A DNA stretch of 64,000 nt from SLRI01 sp964393275 (GTDB lineage: Bacteria > Pseudomonadota > Alphaproteobacteria > Geminicoccales > Geminicoccaceae), in contig CAYMTA010000011.1 of NCBI GenBank assembly GCA_964393275.1, forward strand, positions 39,012 to 103,011. Direction: 5' to 3'. Of this stretch, positions 50,212 to 59,233 are shown piece by piece. The translations under genes and the position numbers were made by a program. How positions within the stretch are numbered: the first letter of the stretch is position 1; each line of letters starts with the position of its first letter. The notes beneath the pieces are model-generated. The model worked only from the letters and a program-made list of their open reading frames with translations, did no database searches and was not told the origin of the DNA.

Positions 50212-51246
50212 TTGACCAGCGAAGCGCCCGCCATCCCTCGTCCCGCCAGGCATCCGATCGAGCTCGGCCGACCGGTCGAGATCGCTCCCGGCATCCTCTG
50301 GCTCAGGCTGCCGCTGCCCTACGCGCTGGACCACGTGAATGTCTGGCTGCTCGACGACGGCGATGGCTGGACGCTCGTCGACACCGGGATCGGCGACCAG
50401 CGGTCGCGGGCGATCTGGGAGCGCCTCTTGGCCGAGGACCTCGCCGATCGGCCCATCCGGCGGATCGTCGCCACCCACTTTCATCCGGATCATATCGGCC
50501 TCGCCGGCTGGCTCGCCGAGCGCCTCGACGTGGCCGTCCTGACCAGCCGGACCGAATGGCTCTCGGCCCGGCTGCTCGCGCTCGATACGACCGAGGGCTA
50601 TGCCCTGGCGGGACGATCCTACGATGTGGCGGCCGGGCTCGCCCCCGACCTCGTCGAGGCACGCGTGGCGGGCGGCAACCGCTACAGCACCAGCGTCAGC
50701 ATCCCGCCCGCCGCCTATGCCCAGCTCGCCGCGGGCGACACGATCGAGATGGGCGGGTCATCCTGGCGGGTGCTGGTCGGCGAGGGCCACAGCCCGGAGA
50801 TGCTCACCTTCTTCAGCGCCGAGCGCAATCTCCTGATCGCCGCCGACCAGGTGCTGCCGCGGATCTCGCCCGTGGTGGCGGTCTGGCCGTCCACGCCCGC
50901 CGCCGATCCGTTGCGCGATTTCCTTCGCACCCTGCCGCAATATCTCGAGCTGCCGGAGGACTGCTTCGTGCTGCCCTCCCACGACGCGCCGTTCAGGAGC
51001 CTGCACGAGCGGATCCGGACACTCGTCGCCCATCATGACGAACGGCTCGAGCTGACGCTTCGGGCCTGTGCCGAGCCGACCACCGCGGCACGCATCATTC
51101 CACGGCTCTTTCGCCGCAAGTTCGACGCGCAGCAGCTCGGCTTCGCGCTCGGCGAGACACTGGCGCACGTCAACTACCTGCTGCACCAGGGCCGCCTCGC
51201 CGTCGTCGGCACCGAGGGCGAGGCCATCCTCTACGGCCTGCCCTGA
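50212..51246 (+). CDS. Metallo-beta-lactamase-fold hydrolase
   Basis: About 344 residues. The dinuclear zinc motif is THFHPDHIG (HxHxDH), with further metal ligands in VLVGEGHSPEML and LPSHDAPF. The family hydrolyses thioesters, lactones, glutathione conjugates or similar; the substrate is unknown. The start is uncertain: TTG at 50212 gives a clean N-terminus, and an ATG at 50134 in the same frame would add 26 residues. It is divergent from the hugZ-like gene, so they may share the dyad between them. Confidence 0.85.
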   Translation: MTSEAPAIPRPARHPIELGRPVEIAPGILWLRLPLPYALDHVNVWLLDDGDGWTLVDTGIGDQRSRAIWERLLAEDLADRPIRRIVATHFHPDHIGLAGWLAERLDVAVLTSRTEWLSARLLALDTTEGYALAGRSYDVAAGLAPDLVEARVAGGNRYSTSVSIPPAAYAQLAAGDTIEMGGSSWRVLVGEGHSPEMLTFFSAERNLLIAADQVLPRISPVVAVWPSTPAADPLRDFLRTLPQYLELPEDCFVLPSHDAPFRSLHERIRTLVAHHDERLELTLRACAEPTTAARIIPRLFRRKFDAQQLGFALGETLAHVNYLLHQGRLAVVGTEGEAILYGLP

Positions 51247-51285
51247 GGGCAGCGGGGTTTACAGTGGCGAGAAGGCGGGTCTAGA

Positions 51286-51308
51286 GTCCTCCCTCCGCAC
51301 GGGAGGAC
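51286..51308. repeat. 8-bp inverted repeat before the ABC transporter genes
   Basis: GTCCTCCC at 51286-51293 and GGGAGGAC at 51301-51308 enclose a seven-base loop, 40 bases after the MBL-fold stop and 54 bases before the permease GTG. With no T-run it may be a leader hairpin or a weak terminator. Confidence 0.45.
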
Positions 51309-51361
51309 GACAGGCTGAAGAACGAGACCAGGCGCGGCAGCCATGATCTGGAGCTGATGCA

Positions 51362-52312
51362 GTGCTGCCGTTGATCGGCAAGCGTCTGGTGCAGATGCTG
51401 CTGATCATGGTGGTGGCGTCGCTCGTCCTCTTCTTCATCTTCGACAGCGATCAGTTCAAGAAGAAGATCGCGGTCAACGAGCTCGGCGGCTTCGCGGTAT
51501 CGGCCTTGAGCGATGCCGACTACCAGCAATGGCTCGCCAACAAGGGCCTCGATGTGCCCTTCGTCGAGCGCTACGCCCGTTGGGTCGGCGGCGTCCTTAG
51601 AGGCGATTTCGGCCATTCCGTCGAGAAGAACACCGATGTCGGCCCGCTCCTCTGGGATCGGCTGAAGAACACCGGCATCTTGGCCTTCTGGGTGTTCGCC
51701 TTGATGATCCCGCTCTCGCTCGTGCTCGGCGTCATCGCCGGCATGAAGGAGGGCGGCAAGCGCGACCGGATCGTCTCCTTCGTCGCGGTCTTCACCACCT
51801 CGATCCCCGAGATCGCGACCGCCATCCTGCTCACCGTCTTTCTGGCGCTCGGGCTCGGCTGGCTGCCGACCAAGTCGTCGATGATGCATGGCTTCGATCC
51901 CTGGGAGCTCGTGCTGCCGGTGCTCACCCTGGTCATCTACTCGTTCGGCTATGTCGCCCGGATGACGCGCGCCTCGATGGCCGAGGTGATGACCAGCCAG
52001 TACATCCGCACGGCCGTGCTGAAGGGTCTGCCGCAGAGCCGGGTGATCATGCGCCACGCGCTCCGCAACGCCCTGATAGCGCCTTTCACCGTCATCGTCC
52101 TGCAGCTCAACTGGCTGCTCTCGGGCGTCGTCGTGGTCGAGGTCTTCTTCGAGTACAACGGCTTCGGCAAGCTGCTGCTGGAGGCCGCTCTCTTCGGCGA
52201 CATCTACGTCGTCCAGGCGGCCACCTTCGTTGCCGTGATCGTCGCCGTCCTCTCGCAGATCGTCTCGGATGTCGGCTACATGCTGCTCAACCCGCGCATC
52301 CGCTTCGGCTGA
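51362..52312 (+). CDS. Peptide-type ABC transporter permease (DppB-like)
   Basis: 316 residues, six membrane segments, the first at residues ~9-28, then a ~60-residue periplasmic loop typical of DppB/OppB. The EAA loop motif is near YIRTAVLKGLPQSRVIMRHA. It starts with GTG, 12 bases before the next permease gene. The operon (permease, permease, Uma2-like, fused ATPase) has no binding-protein gene next to it. The substrate may be di/oligopeptides, microcin-type peptides or nickel. Confidence 0.9.
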   Translation: MLPLIGKRLVQMLLIMVVASLVLFFIFDSDQFKKKIAVNELGGFAVSALSDADYQQWLANKGLDVPFVERYARWVGGVLRGDFGHSVEKNTDVGPLLWDRLKNTGILAFWVFALMIPLSLVLGVIAGMKEGGKRDRIVSFVAVFTTSIPEIATAILLTVFLALGLGWLPTKSSMMHGFDPWELVLPVLTLVIYSFGYVARMTRASMAEVMTSQYIRTAVLKGLPQSRVIMRHALRNALIAPFTVIVLQLNWLLSGVVVVEVFFEYNGFGKLLLEAALFGDIYVVQAATFVAVIVAVLSQIVSDVGYMLLNPRIRFG

Positions 52313-52324
52313 GAAAGGGGCGCC

Positions 52325-53335
52325 ATGGCCACCATCGCCGCACCGATCAGCCCGCGCCTGCCGCTGCTCGACCGCCTGCGCCGGCCGCGCGTGCTGCTTG
52401 GCCTCGTGGCCCTGCTCTGGCTGCCGCTCACCGTCTACGTGATGTTCGGCGTCGACCGCATGGTCCTGGCTCCGGCGATACCGGCGGCCCTCCTGCTCTA
52501 CGCGCTCGCCCTGATCTCCTGGCGGGAGAGCGCGGTGGCGGTGATCGGCGTCAGCCTCGTCATGCTCTGGCTCTTCATCGCCGTCCTCGTGCCGTTCCTG
52601 CCGCTCATCGACCCGAACCAGCCGGTCCAGCCGTTCGTCATGCCGCTGACCGAGGCCCGCGACATGTTCTTCTGGCTCGGCACCGATTTTCGCGGCCGGG
52701 ACATGCTGAGCCGGGCGCTCTGGGGCTGCCAGCGCGTGCTGGTCTGGGGCGTCACCGCCACCGTCGTGGCCTATGTCATCGGCACGGCGCTCGGCCTCGT
52801 CGCCGGCTATCTGGCCGGCTGGTGGGACGAGATCATCTCGTTCATCGGCAACGTCATCCTGTCGTTCCCGGTGATGGTGCTCTTCATCGTCATCCTGACC
52901 TATTTCGGCCCTTCGGGCTTCAACATCATCGTCGCGGTCACCTTCGCCTCCGCCCCGGCCATCATGCGCATCGTCCGCGGCCTCACCCTCGACATCAAGA
53001 CGCGCGACTATGTCTTCGCGGCGCAGACCCGGGGCGAGAGCCCGCTCTGGATCATGGTAGTCGAGCTCCTGCCGAACGCGCGCGGCCCGATCATCGTCGA
53101 TGCCTGCCTGCGGCTCGGCTACACGACCGTGGCGATCACCACCCTGACCTTCCTCGGCCTCGGCCTGCAGCCGCCCGACCCGGACTGGGGGCTGATGATC
53201 AAGGAGGCGGCGGCCGCGGCCATGCTCTTCAAGTTCTCCTACATGCTGCTGGTCCCGGCCCTCTCCGTCTCCAGCCTGATCCTCGGCTTCAACCTCATGG
53301 CCGATGGGCTGCGCGAGATGAGCATGAGGGATTGA
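52325..53335 (+). CDS. Peptide-type ABC transporter permease (DppC-like)
   Basis: 336 residues. It has an unusually hydrophobic N-terminal extension (two extra segments at ~25-45 and ~50-70), then LGTDFRGRDMLSRALWGCQR, the DppC hallmark near the first conserved loop, and the EAA-like YVFAAQTRGESPLWIMVVEL. It lies 12 bases after the DppB-like gene and ends in a 12-bp direct repeat shared with the next gene's start. Confidence 0.9.
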   Translation: MATIAAPISPRLPLLDRLRRPRVLLGLVALLWLPLTVYVMFGVDRMVLAPAIPAALLLYALALISWRESAVAVIGVSLVMLWLFIAVLVPFLPLIDPNQPVQPFVMPLTEARDMFFWLGTDFRGRDMLSRALWGCQRVLVWGVTATVVAYVIGTALGLVAGYLAGWWDEIISFIGNVILSFPVMVLFIVILTYFGPSGFNIIVAVTFASAPAIMRIVRGLTLDIKTRDYVFAAQTRGESPLWIMVVELLPNARGPIIVDACLRLGYTTVAITTLTFLGLGLQPPDPDWGLMIKEAAAAAMLFKFSYMLLVPALSVSSLILGFNLMADGLREMSMRD

Positions 53336-53344
53336 GCATGAGGG
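53319..53344 (+). repeat. 12-bp direct repeat at the DppC/Uma2 junction
   Basis: TGAGCATGAGGG occurs at 53319-53330 and again at 53333-53344, a period of 14 bases. The second copy contains the DppC stop TGA and the Uma2-like ATG. It could be a scar of a small duplication when the Uma2-like gene was joined to the operon. Confidence 0.6.
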
Positions 53345-53931
53345 CAGAGCCCGCCACCCCACCGTTCGGCTCGCTCGACGACTTCCTCGCCTGGGAGCAG
53401 CGTCAGACCGCACGCTACGAGCTCCTGCCCGGCGGCGTGGTCCGCATGATGGCGGGAGGGACCTACGATCACAGCCAGATCGCCTCGAACCTGACGGCCG
53501 CCCTGCGACCCCAACTGCGTGGCCGGCGGTGCTATGTGCATGCCGCGGATGCCAAGGTCGTCTCGAGGCAGCATCAAGCGCTGGTCTACCCCGGCGTCTT
53601 CGTCCGCTGCGGCGAGATCGGGGGCAAAGCCTCGGTCGTCGACGATCCGGTCGTCATCTTCGAGGTGTTGTCCGATAGCACGGCGCGACACGACCTGACG
53701 CGCAAGCGGCTGCTCTACAAGTCGATGCCGTCCGTTCGCGTCGTCGTCTATGTCAGCCCCGACCAGCACCGGCTCGATATCGTCCGTCGCGGTGGCGACG
53801 GCAGGTTCGATGACGAGGTGATCGAGGGTGCCGAGGCGACCTTGGCGCTGCCCGAGATCGACGCCTCGCTGACGCTCGGCGAAATCTACGAGGACACGAG
53901 CCTCGCGGCCGGGGTGGAAGAGGGTTCATGA
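53338..53931 (+). CDS. Uma2-family nuclease-like protein, probable active-site change
   Basis: 197 residues of the Uma2/DUF820 PD-(D/E)xK family. Visible are YELLPGGVVRMMAGGTYDHS, VIFEVLSDSTARHDLTRKRL (the E of ExL) and SVRVVVYVSPDQ. The usual aspartate of the PD motif appears as glycine (VYPGVFVRC, codon GGC), so the nuclease may be inactive or use another residue. The family's function is poorly known, mostly as orphan genes. It lies three bases after the DppC-like gene and overlaps the fused ATPase gene by four bases (ATGA), an odd place for a nuclease. Confidence 0.8.
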   Translation: MRAEPATPPFGSLDDFLAWEQRQTARYELLPGGVVRMMAGGTYDHSQIASNLTAALRPQLRGRRCYVHAADAKVVSRQHQALVYPGVFVRCGEIGGKASVVDDPVVIFEVLSDSTARHDLTRKRLLYKSMPSVRVVVYVSPDQHRLDIVRRGGDGRFDDEVIEGAEATLALPEIDASLTLGEIYEDTSLAAGVEEGS

Positions 53932-56018
53932 CCGAAGAGACACCGATTCTCGAGTGCCGGGACCTCTGCATCTCCTACTTCACCCGGGCCGGCGAGATTC
54001 CGGCGGTGGTCGACTTCAACCTCACCGTGATGCCGGGCGAGGCGGTCGGCATCGTCGGCGAGTCGGGCTGCGGCAAGTCGACCGTGGCGCTCGCCATCAT
54101 GCAGTATCTGGGCTCGAATGGCCGGATCGTCGCGGGCGAGATCCGCTTCCTCGGGCGGGACCTGACGACGATGGCGCCGGAGGAGCTGCGCCAGATCCGC
54201 GGCTCCAGGATCGCCATGGTCTATCAGGAGCCGATGGCGTCCCTGAACCCGTCGATGACCATCGCCCGCCAGCTCATGGAGGTGCCGCTCTACCACGAGG
54301 AAGGCTGCAGCGAGGCGGACGCGAGGAGCCGCGCCCTGGAGATGCTGGGCAATGTCCGGCTGCCCGATCCCGCGCGCATCATGGATGCCTATCCGCACCA
54401 GATCTCCGGCGGCCAGCAGCAGCGCGTCGTGATCGCGATGGCGCTGCTCTCCAACCCGAGCCTGCTTCTGCTCGACGAGCCGACGACGGCCCTCGACGTG
54501 ACGGTCGAGGCCGGCATCGTCCAGCTCGTGCGCGAGATCAGCGAGCGCTTCGGCACCTCGATGATCTACATCTCGCACAATCTCGGGCTGATCCTCGAGA
54601 CCTGCGACCGGATCACGGTGATGTACTCGGGCGAGGCGGTCGAGGAGGGCAGCGTCGAGCAGGTCTTCGACCGGATGCGCCATCCCTACACCAAGGGCCT
54701 CTTCAACTCGATCCCGCTGCCCGGCGCCGACAAGCACCGGCGCCCGCTGATGCCCATCAGGGGCCAGCTTCCCCTGCCACACGAGCGGCCGGTGGGCTGC
54801 AATTTCGGTCCGCGCTGCGATCATTTCCGCGCCGGCGTCTGCGATGCCGGGCCGATCGCCATGGCGACGGTGCCGATGCACCAGCGGCACTACACCCGCT
54901 GCGCCAGGTTCGCGGAGATCGACTGGGCGGCGCGGCCGGAAATGGCCGAGGCCGCCGCCTCGGCCGATCTCGGCGAGGTGGTGCTGCGCGTCGAGGGCAT
55001 GAAGAAGTACTACGAGCTGCGCGACAGCTCGCTCATGGCGCTGCTCGGCGGCCGCTCGGTGCGCACGGTGAAGGCCAACGAGAAGCTCGATTTCGAGGCG
55101 CGCGAGGCCGAGACGGTGGCGATCGTCGGCGAATCCGGCTGCGGCAAGTCGACCTTCGCCAAGGTCATGATGGGGCTCGAGACCGCGACCGAGGGCAAGG
55201 TCATCCTCGACGGCAAGGATCTGGCGCAAACCCCGGTCGAGCAGCGCCGGCCGCAGGTCGTGGGCCACCTGCAGATGGTCTTCCAGAACCCCTTCGACAC
55301 GCTCAACCCGAGTCACACCGTGGGCGGTCAGATCGGCCGGGTGATCAGGAAGTTCGGCGTCGAGAGCGACCCGGCCAAGGTCGAGGCCCGGGTGATGGAG
55401 CTGCTCGACATCGTCAAGCTGCCGAGGGACTTCTACAAGCGCCGGCCGCGCCAGCTCTCGGGCGGCCAGAAGCAGCGCGTCGGCATCGCCCGCGCCTTCG
55501 CCGGCAACCCCAGGGTCGTCGTCGCCGACGAGCCGGTCTCGGCCCTCGATGTCTCGGTGCAGGCCGCGGTCAGCCAGCTGCTGATGGACATCCAGCGCGA
55601 GAACCGCACGACGCTGATCGTCATCAGCCACGATCTCTCGCTGGTGCGCTACCTCGCCGACCGGGTGATCGTCATGTATCTCGGCATCATCGCCGAGCAG
55701 GGCAGCACCGAGGAGGTCTTCGCGCCACCCTACCATCCCTACACCGAAGCGCTGCTTTCGGCCGTGCCGATCGCCGACACGTCGATCCAGAAGAAGACCA
55801 TCGTGCTGCAGGGCGACATCCCGTCCGCCGTGGACCCGCCGCCCGGCTGCCCGTTCCAGACCCGCTGTCCGCGCAAGCTCGGTGCCATCTGCGAGACCGA
55901 GGAGCCGCCGATCCGCGTCTTCGGGACCGGCCATCGGATCGCCTGCCACATCGAGCCCAGGGTGCTCGCGGCGATGGAGCCGGTCATCACCATACCGCCG
56001 GAGCAGGCGGCGGAGTAG
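53928..56018 (+). CDS. Fused ABC transporter ATPase (DppD-DppF type)
   Basis: 696 residues with two nucleotide-binding domains. NBD1 has Walker A GESGCGKST (residues ~44-52), signature SGGQQQRVVIAMAL, Walker B LLLLDEPTTALDV. NBD2 has Walker A at ~401-409, SGGQKQRVGIARAF and VVVADEPVSALDV. Each is followed by the oligopeptide/dipeptide C-terminal domain with a four-cysteine Fe-S-type motif (VGCNFGPRCDHFRAGVCDAG, then GCPFQTRCPRKLGAIC). The ATG overlaps the Uma2-like stop. It powers the two upstream permeases. Confidence 0.93.
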   Translation: MTEETPILECRDLCISYFTRAGEIPAVVDFNLTVMPGEAVGIVGESGCGKSTVALAIMQYLGSNGRIVAGEIRFLGRDLTTMAPEELRQIRGSRIAMVYQEPMASLNPSMTIARQLMEVPLYHEEGCSEADARSRALEMLGNVRLPDPARIMDAYPHQISGGQQQRVVIAMALLSNPSLLLLDEPTTALDVTVEAGIVQLVREISERFGTSMIYISHNLGLILETCDRITVMYSGEAVEEGSVEQVFDRMRHPYTKGLFNSIPLPGADKHRRPLMPIRGQLPLPHERPVGCNFGPRCDHFRAGVCDAGPIAMATVPMHQRHYTRCARFAEIDWAARPEMAEAAASADLGEVVLRVEGMKKYYELRDSSLMALLGGRSVRTVKANEKLDFEAREAETVAIVGESGCGKSTFAKVMMGLETATEGKVILDGKDLAQTPVEQRRPQVVGHLQMVFQNPFDTLNPSHTVGGQIGRVIRKFGVESDPAKVEARVMELLDIVKLPRDFYKRRPRQLSGGQKQRVGIARAFAGNPRVVVADEPVSALDVSVQAAVSQLLMDIQRENRTTLIVISHDLSLVRYLADRVIVMYLGIIAEQGSTEEVFAPPYHPYTEALLSAVPIADTSIQKKTIVLQGDIPSAVDPPPGCPFQTRCPRKLGAICETEEPPIRVFGTGHRIACHIEPRVLAAMEPVITIPPEQAAE

Positions 56019-56141
56019 GCCTCGAGCCTGCCCCTGAAATGCTCATGGCCTGCGGCAAGGTGCGGCCGGTCGATTGATTCGTCGGCCATGACAGGCTAAC
56101 TGCGATGGTTCAGGCCAGCCGCCGGCCGCCGGGACAAGTTC

Positions 56142-57407
56142 TTGATCACGTTGTACATCGTCGCGATCCTGCTGCTGCTGCTCCTGTCGGCATTGTTCTC
56201 GGGTAGCGAGACCGCCGTCACCGCCACCGGCCGGACGCGGGCCACGGGCCTGGCCCAGGCCGGCAACCGGCGCGCCGGCACGCTCTTGGCGCTGCTCAAC
56301 GACCGCGAGCGGCTGATCAGCACGCTCCTGCTCGGCAACAACATCGTCAACATCATGGCGGCGGCGCTCGCCACCGACGTGCTTCTCAGGATCTTCGGCA
56401 GCGCCGGGGTGGTCTATGCCACGGCCGTCATGACGGTCCTCATCGTCATCTTCTCCGAGGTCGTGCCGAAGACCGTGGCGCTCCGCCACCACGACACGCT
56501 CGCCCTGTTGCTCGCGAGGCCGCTGCGCGTCATTGTCCTGCTCTTTCGGCCCTTCACCACGGCCATCGGCTGGGTGGTCAGGCTCGTGCTCCGGGGCCTG
56601 CGCATTCCCACCCATGGCGGCGACGTCATCTCGGCGAGCCAGCAGCTCCGCGGCCTGATCGACGCCTTCGAGGCCGGCGGAGAGCTCGCCAAGCACGCCG
56701 GCGACATGCTCGACGGCGTGCTCGACCTCGAGCATGTCACGGTCGACGAGGTGATGACCCACCGCCGGCGGGTGACGGCGCTCGACGCCTCGATGACCAT
56801 CGAGGCGGCCGTGGCACGGCTGCGCGACGAGCCCTACAGCCGCTTTCCGGTCTATCGCGGCTCGAGCGACCACATCGTCGGCATCCTGCATCTGCGCGAC
56901 CTGCTCACGGCCGTCGCCGACCGCGAGGCGGGCGCCAGCCGGACGGTCGGCGAGATTACCCGCGATCCCTGGTTCGTGCCGGAGACGACGCCGCTGCGAA
57001 AGCAGCTCGAGCAGTTCCGCAAGAAGAAGCAGCACATGGCCTTCGTCGTCGACGAATATGGCGATCTGCAGGGCCTGGTAACGCTCCAGGACGTGCTCGA
57101 GGCCATCGTCGGCGAGGTCTCCGAGGCCGACGATCGCGAGTTCGACGAGATCGAGCGCCTGCCCGACGGCACGCTTCAGGCCTCCGGCACCACCCAGGTC
57201 CGCCGTCTCAACCGGCTCCTCGATTGGGACCTGCCGGAGGACGACGCGGTGACCCTCGCCGGCCTGGTCATCGACGTCGCCGAGCGCATTCCCCTCGAAG
57301 GCGAGACCCTGGCGATCGGCCCCTATCAGGTGACCGTCAGGAAGCGCGAGCGCAACCGCCTGTCGCTCCTGACGATCAGCCGCGCCGACCCGGACGCCGA
57401 CGCCTGA
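56142..57407 (+). CDS. CNNM/CBS-domain membrane protein (HlyC/CorC family)
   Basis: 421 residues. The N-terminal CNNM domain has three to four membrane segments (first: VAILLLLLLSALFSGSETAV, then LLGNNIVNIMAAALATDVL). CBS domain pair follows (VMTHRRRVTALDASMTIEAA ... VGILHLRDLLTAV), then a CorC_HlyC domain near GTTQVRRLNRLLDWDLPEDD. Family members take part in Mg2+/Co2+ homeostasis. The start TTG at 56142 has GGGACAAG upstream; other starts are possible. 123 bases separate it from the ABC ATPase gene. Confidence 0.88.
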   Translation: MITLYIVAILLLLLLSALFSGSETAVTATGRTRATGLAQAGNRRAGTLLALLNDRERLISTLLLGNNIVNIMAAALATDVLLRIFGSAGVVYATAVMTVLIVIFSEVVPKTVALRHHDTLALLLARPLRVIVLLFRPFTTAIGWVVRLVLRGLRIPTHGGDVISASQQLRGLIDAFEAGGELAKHAGDMLDGVLDLEHVTVDEVMTHRRRVTALDASMTIEAAVARLRDEPYSRFPVYRGSSDHIVGILHLRDLLTAVADREAGASRTVGEITRDPWFVPETTPLRKQLEQFRKKKQHMAFVVDEYGDLQGLVTLQDVLEAIVGEVSEADDREFDEIERLPDGTLQASGTTQVRRLNRLLDWDLPEDDAVTLAGLVIDVAERIPLEGETLAIGPYQVTVRKRERNRLSLLTISRADPDADA

Positions 57408-57461
57408 CCCTTTCGGGCACGGTCTTGCCGCCGCGCCGCGCGTGAGCCGCCGGCTGCGTGC

Positions 57462-57489
57462 TTGCCGGATGCGGCGCAGGCTCTAAGCT
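57462..57489 (+). promoter_or_regulatory. Possible promoter for dhaL-dhaK
   Basis: TTGCCG at 57462-57467 and TAAGCT at 57484-57489 are 16 bases apart and 30 bases upstream of the dhaL ATG. The match to a sigma70-like promoter is partial (3 of 6 in each box). Confidence 0.3.
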
Positions 57490-57519
57490 CGGGGCAGGCC
57501 AGGATCGGGGGAAGCGTCC

Positions 57520-58152
57520 ATGTCGAACGAGCTCATGCTGCGGTTGATAGAGAGTCTCGCCGGGACCATCGAGAGCCATGCGGAGCAGCTCACGCGCCTC
57601 GATCAGGCGATCGGCGATGGCGACCACGGCATCAACATGGCGCGCGGCTTCAAGGAGCTGGCGGCGCAGAAGGAGGCGATCGCCGCCCTGCCCCTGGGCG
57701 AGGCGCTGAAGAAGGCGGGCATGACGCTGGTCATGAAGGTCGGTGGCGCCTCGGGCCCGCTCTACGGCACCCTCTTCATCGACATGGGCAAGGCGGCGCC
57801 GGCGACGGACCCGACGCTGGCCGATCTCTCGGCCATGCTCGATGCCGGAATCAAGGGTGTCATGGCACGCGGCAAGGCCGAGGTCGGCATGAAGACGATG
57901 CTCGACGTGCTCTGCCCGGTGGCCGACACGCTGCGCTCGGTGGTCGAGCGGGGCGAGACCGACGGTCTCGACGAGCGGATCATCGCCGCCGCCGGCCACG
58001 CGCTGCACCGCACCTCCTACCTGGTGGCGAAGCGGGGCCGGGCGTCGTTCCTGGGCGAGCGCTCGAAGGGCCATATCGATCCGGGCGCCTGCTCCTCCGC
58101 CCTGCTGATCGGTGCCGTGGTCGGCGTGCTCGCGCCTTCGCCGCCGAGCTGA
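57520..58152 (+). CDS. dhaL: Dihydroxyacetone kinase L-type subunit
   Basis: 210 residues, nucleotide-binding subunit of a DhaKL kinase. RLDQAIGDGDHGINMARG near residues 26-43 carries the Mg2+-binding Asp residues, with VGGASGPLYGTLF and KGHIDPGACSSALLI. With DhaK it phosphorylates dihydroxyacetone or another ketose/erythrulose. No PTS subunit dhaM is next to it, so whether ATP or PTS drives it cannot be told. The next gene starts 88 bases downstream. Confidence 0.9.
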   Translation: MSNELMLRLIESLAGTIESHAEQLTRLDQAIGDGDHGINMARGFKELAAQKEAIAALPLGEALKKAGMTLVMKVGGASGPLYGTLFIDMGKAAPATDPTLADLSAMLDAGIKGVMARGKAEVGMKTMLDVLCPVADTLRSVVERGETDGLDERIIAAAGHALHRTSYLVAKRGRASFLGERSKGHIDPGACSSALLIGAVVGVLAPSPPS

Positions 58153-58240
58153 GCGGCTGCGAATGCGAGCGGGTCGTGGCCGGTCCCGACGATTTCGTGC
58201 TACGCCGCCAGACGTCACCACGCGCGAGGGAGTCCCGGCC

Positions 58241-59233
58241 ATGAAGAAGCTGATCAACGACGTCGACGCCATCCTGAGCGAGAGCCTGGGCGGCTTCGCC
58301 CGCGCCCACGGCGATCTCGTCAGCCTGAGCGAGGACCCGCTCTTCGTCCGCCGGCGGGCGGCCACGCCGCCGGGGCAGGTGGCGCTGATCTCGGGCGGCG
58401 GGTCGGGCCACGAGCCCATGCATGCGGGCTTCGTCGGCCGGGGCATGCTCCATGCGGCCTGCCCGGGCCAGGTCTTCACCTCGCCGACCCCGGACCAGAT
58501 GGTGGGAGCCGCCGGGGCCGTGGATGGCGGGGCGGGCGTGCTCTTCATCGTCAAGAACTACGAAGGCGACGTCATGAACTTCGACATGGCGGCGGAGATG
58601 GCCTCCGGTCCCACGGCCCGCGTGCTCACCAATGACGATGTCGCCGTCGAGAACTCGAGCTTCACGACCGGCCGGCGGGGCGTCGCCGGCACCGTGATCG
58701 TCGAGAAGATCCTGGGTGCCGCGGCCGAGGAAGGCATGGCCCTGGCGGAGCTTCAGGCGCTCGGCGAGCGGGTCAACGGCGCCACGCGCTCGATGGGCTG
58801 CGCCCTCACGAGCTGCACCGTGCCGGCGGCCGGCCGCCCCACCTTCGACATCGGCGAGAGCGAGATGGAGATGGGGGTCGGCATCCACGGCGAGCCGGGC
58901 CGGCGGCGGGTGGCGCTGGCATCGGCCGCTGCCATCGTCGAGGAGATGATGGCGGCGATCCTGGGCGATCTCGGTGCCCGCAAGGGCGAGGACGTCCTCC
59001 TCCTCGTCAACGGCTTCGGCGCCACGCCGCTCATGGAGCTCTACCTCGTCTACAACGAGGCGGTGCGCCGGGCCGAGGGGGCCGGGCTCACCGTCGCCCG
59101 CTCGCTGGTCGGCAACTGGTGCACCTCGCTCGACATGGCCGGCTGCTCGCTCACCCTGACCCGCCTCGACGCCGAGACGGTGCGTCTTTGGGACGCGCCG
59201 GTGCACACGCCGGCCCTGCGCTGGGGATGCTGA
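58241..59233 (+). CDS. dhaK: Dihydroxyacetone kinase K-type subunit
   Basis: 330 residues. SGGGSGHEPMHAGFVG near 49-64, VKNYEGDVMNFDMAAEMA and GIHGEPGRRR with the His that binds the substrate covalently. GAGGGAG precedes the ATG. It overlaps the small downstream gene by seven bases. Substrate could be dihydroxyacetone or a sugar ketone. Confidence 0.9.
   Translation: MKKLINDVDAILSESLGGFARAHGDLVSLSEDPLFVRRRAATPPGQVALISGGGSGHEPMHAGFVGRGMLHAACPGQVFTSPTPDQMVGAAGAVDGGAGVLFIVKNYEGDVMNFDMAAEMASGPTARVLTNDDVAVENSSFTTGRRGVAGTVIVEKILGAAAEEGMALAELQALGERVNGATRSMGCALTSCTVPAAGRPTFDIGESEMEMGVGIHGEPGRRRVALASAAAIVEEMMAAILGDLGARKGEDVLLLVNGFGATPLMELYLVYNEAVRRAEGAGLTVARSLVGNWCTSLDMAGCSLTLTRLDAETVRLWDAPVHTPALRWGC

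Noticed and set aside
53954..56077. Frame of 707 codons on the plus strand in another phase of the fused ATPase gene
   Set aside because: Arginine-rich out-of-phase reading; all Walker and signature motifs are in the 53928-56018 frame.
59119..59226. Upstream extension of the small gene at 59227
   Set aside because: It lies wholly inside dhaK in another frame, is arginine/histidine-rich and adds no recognisable sequence.
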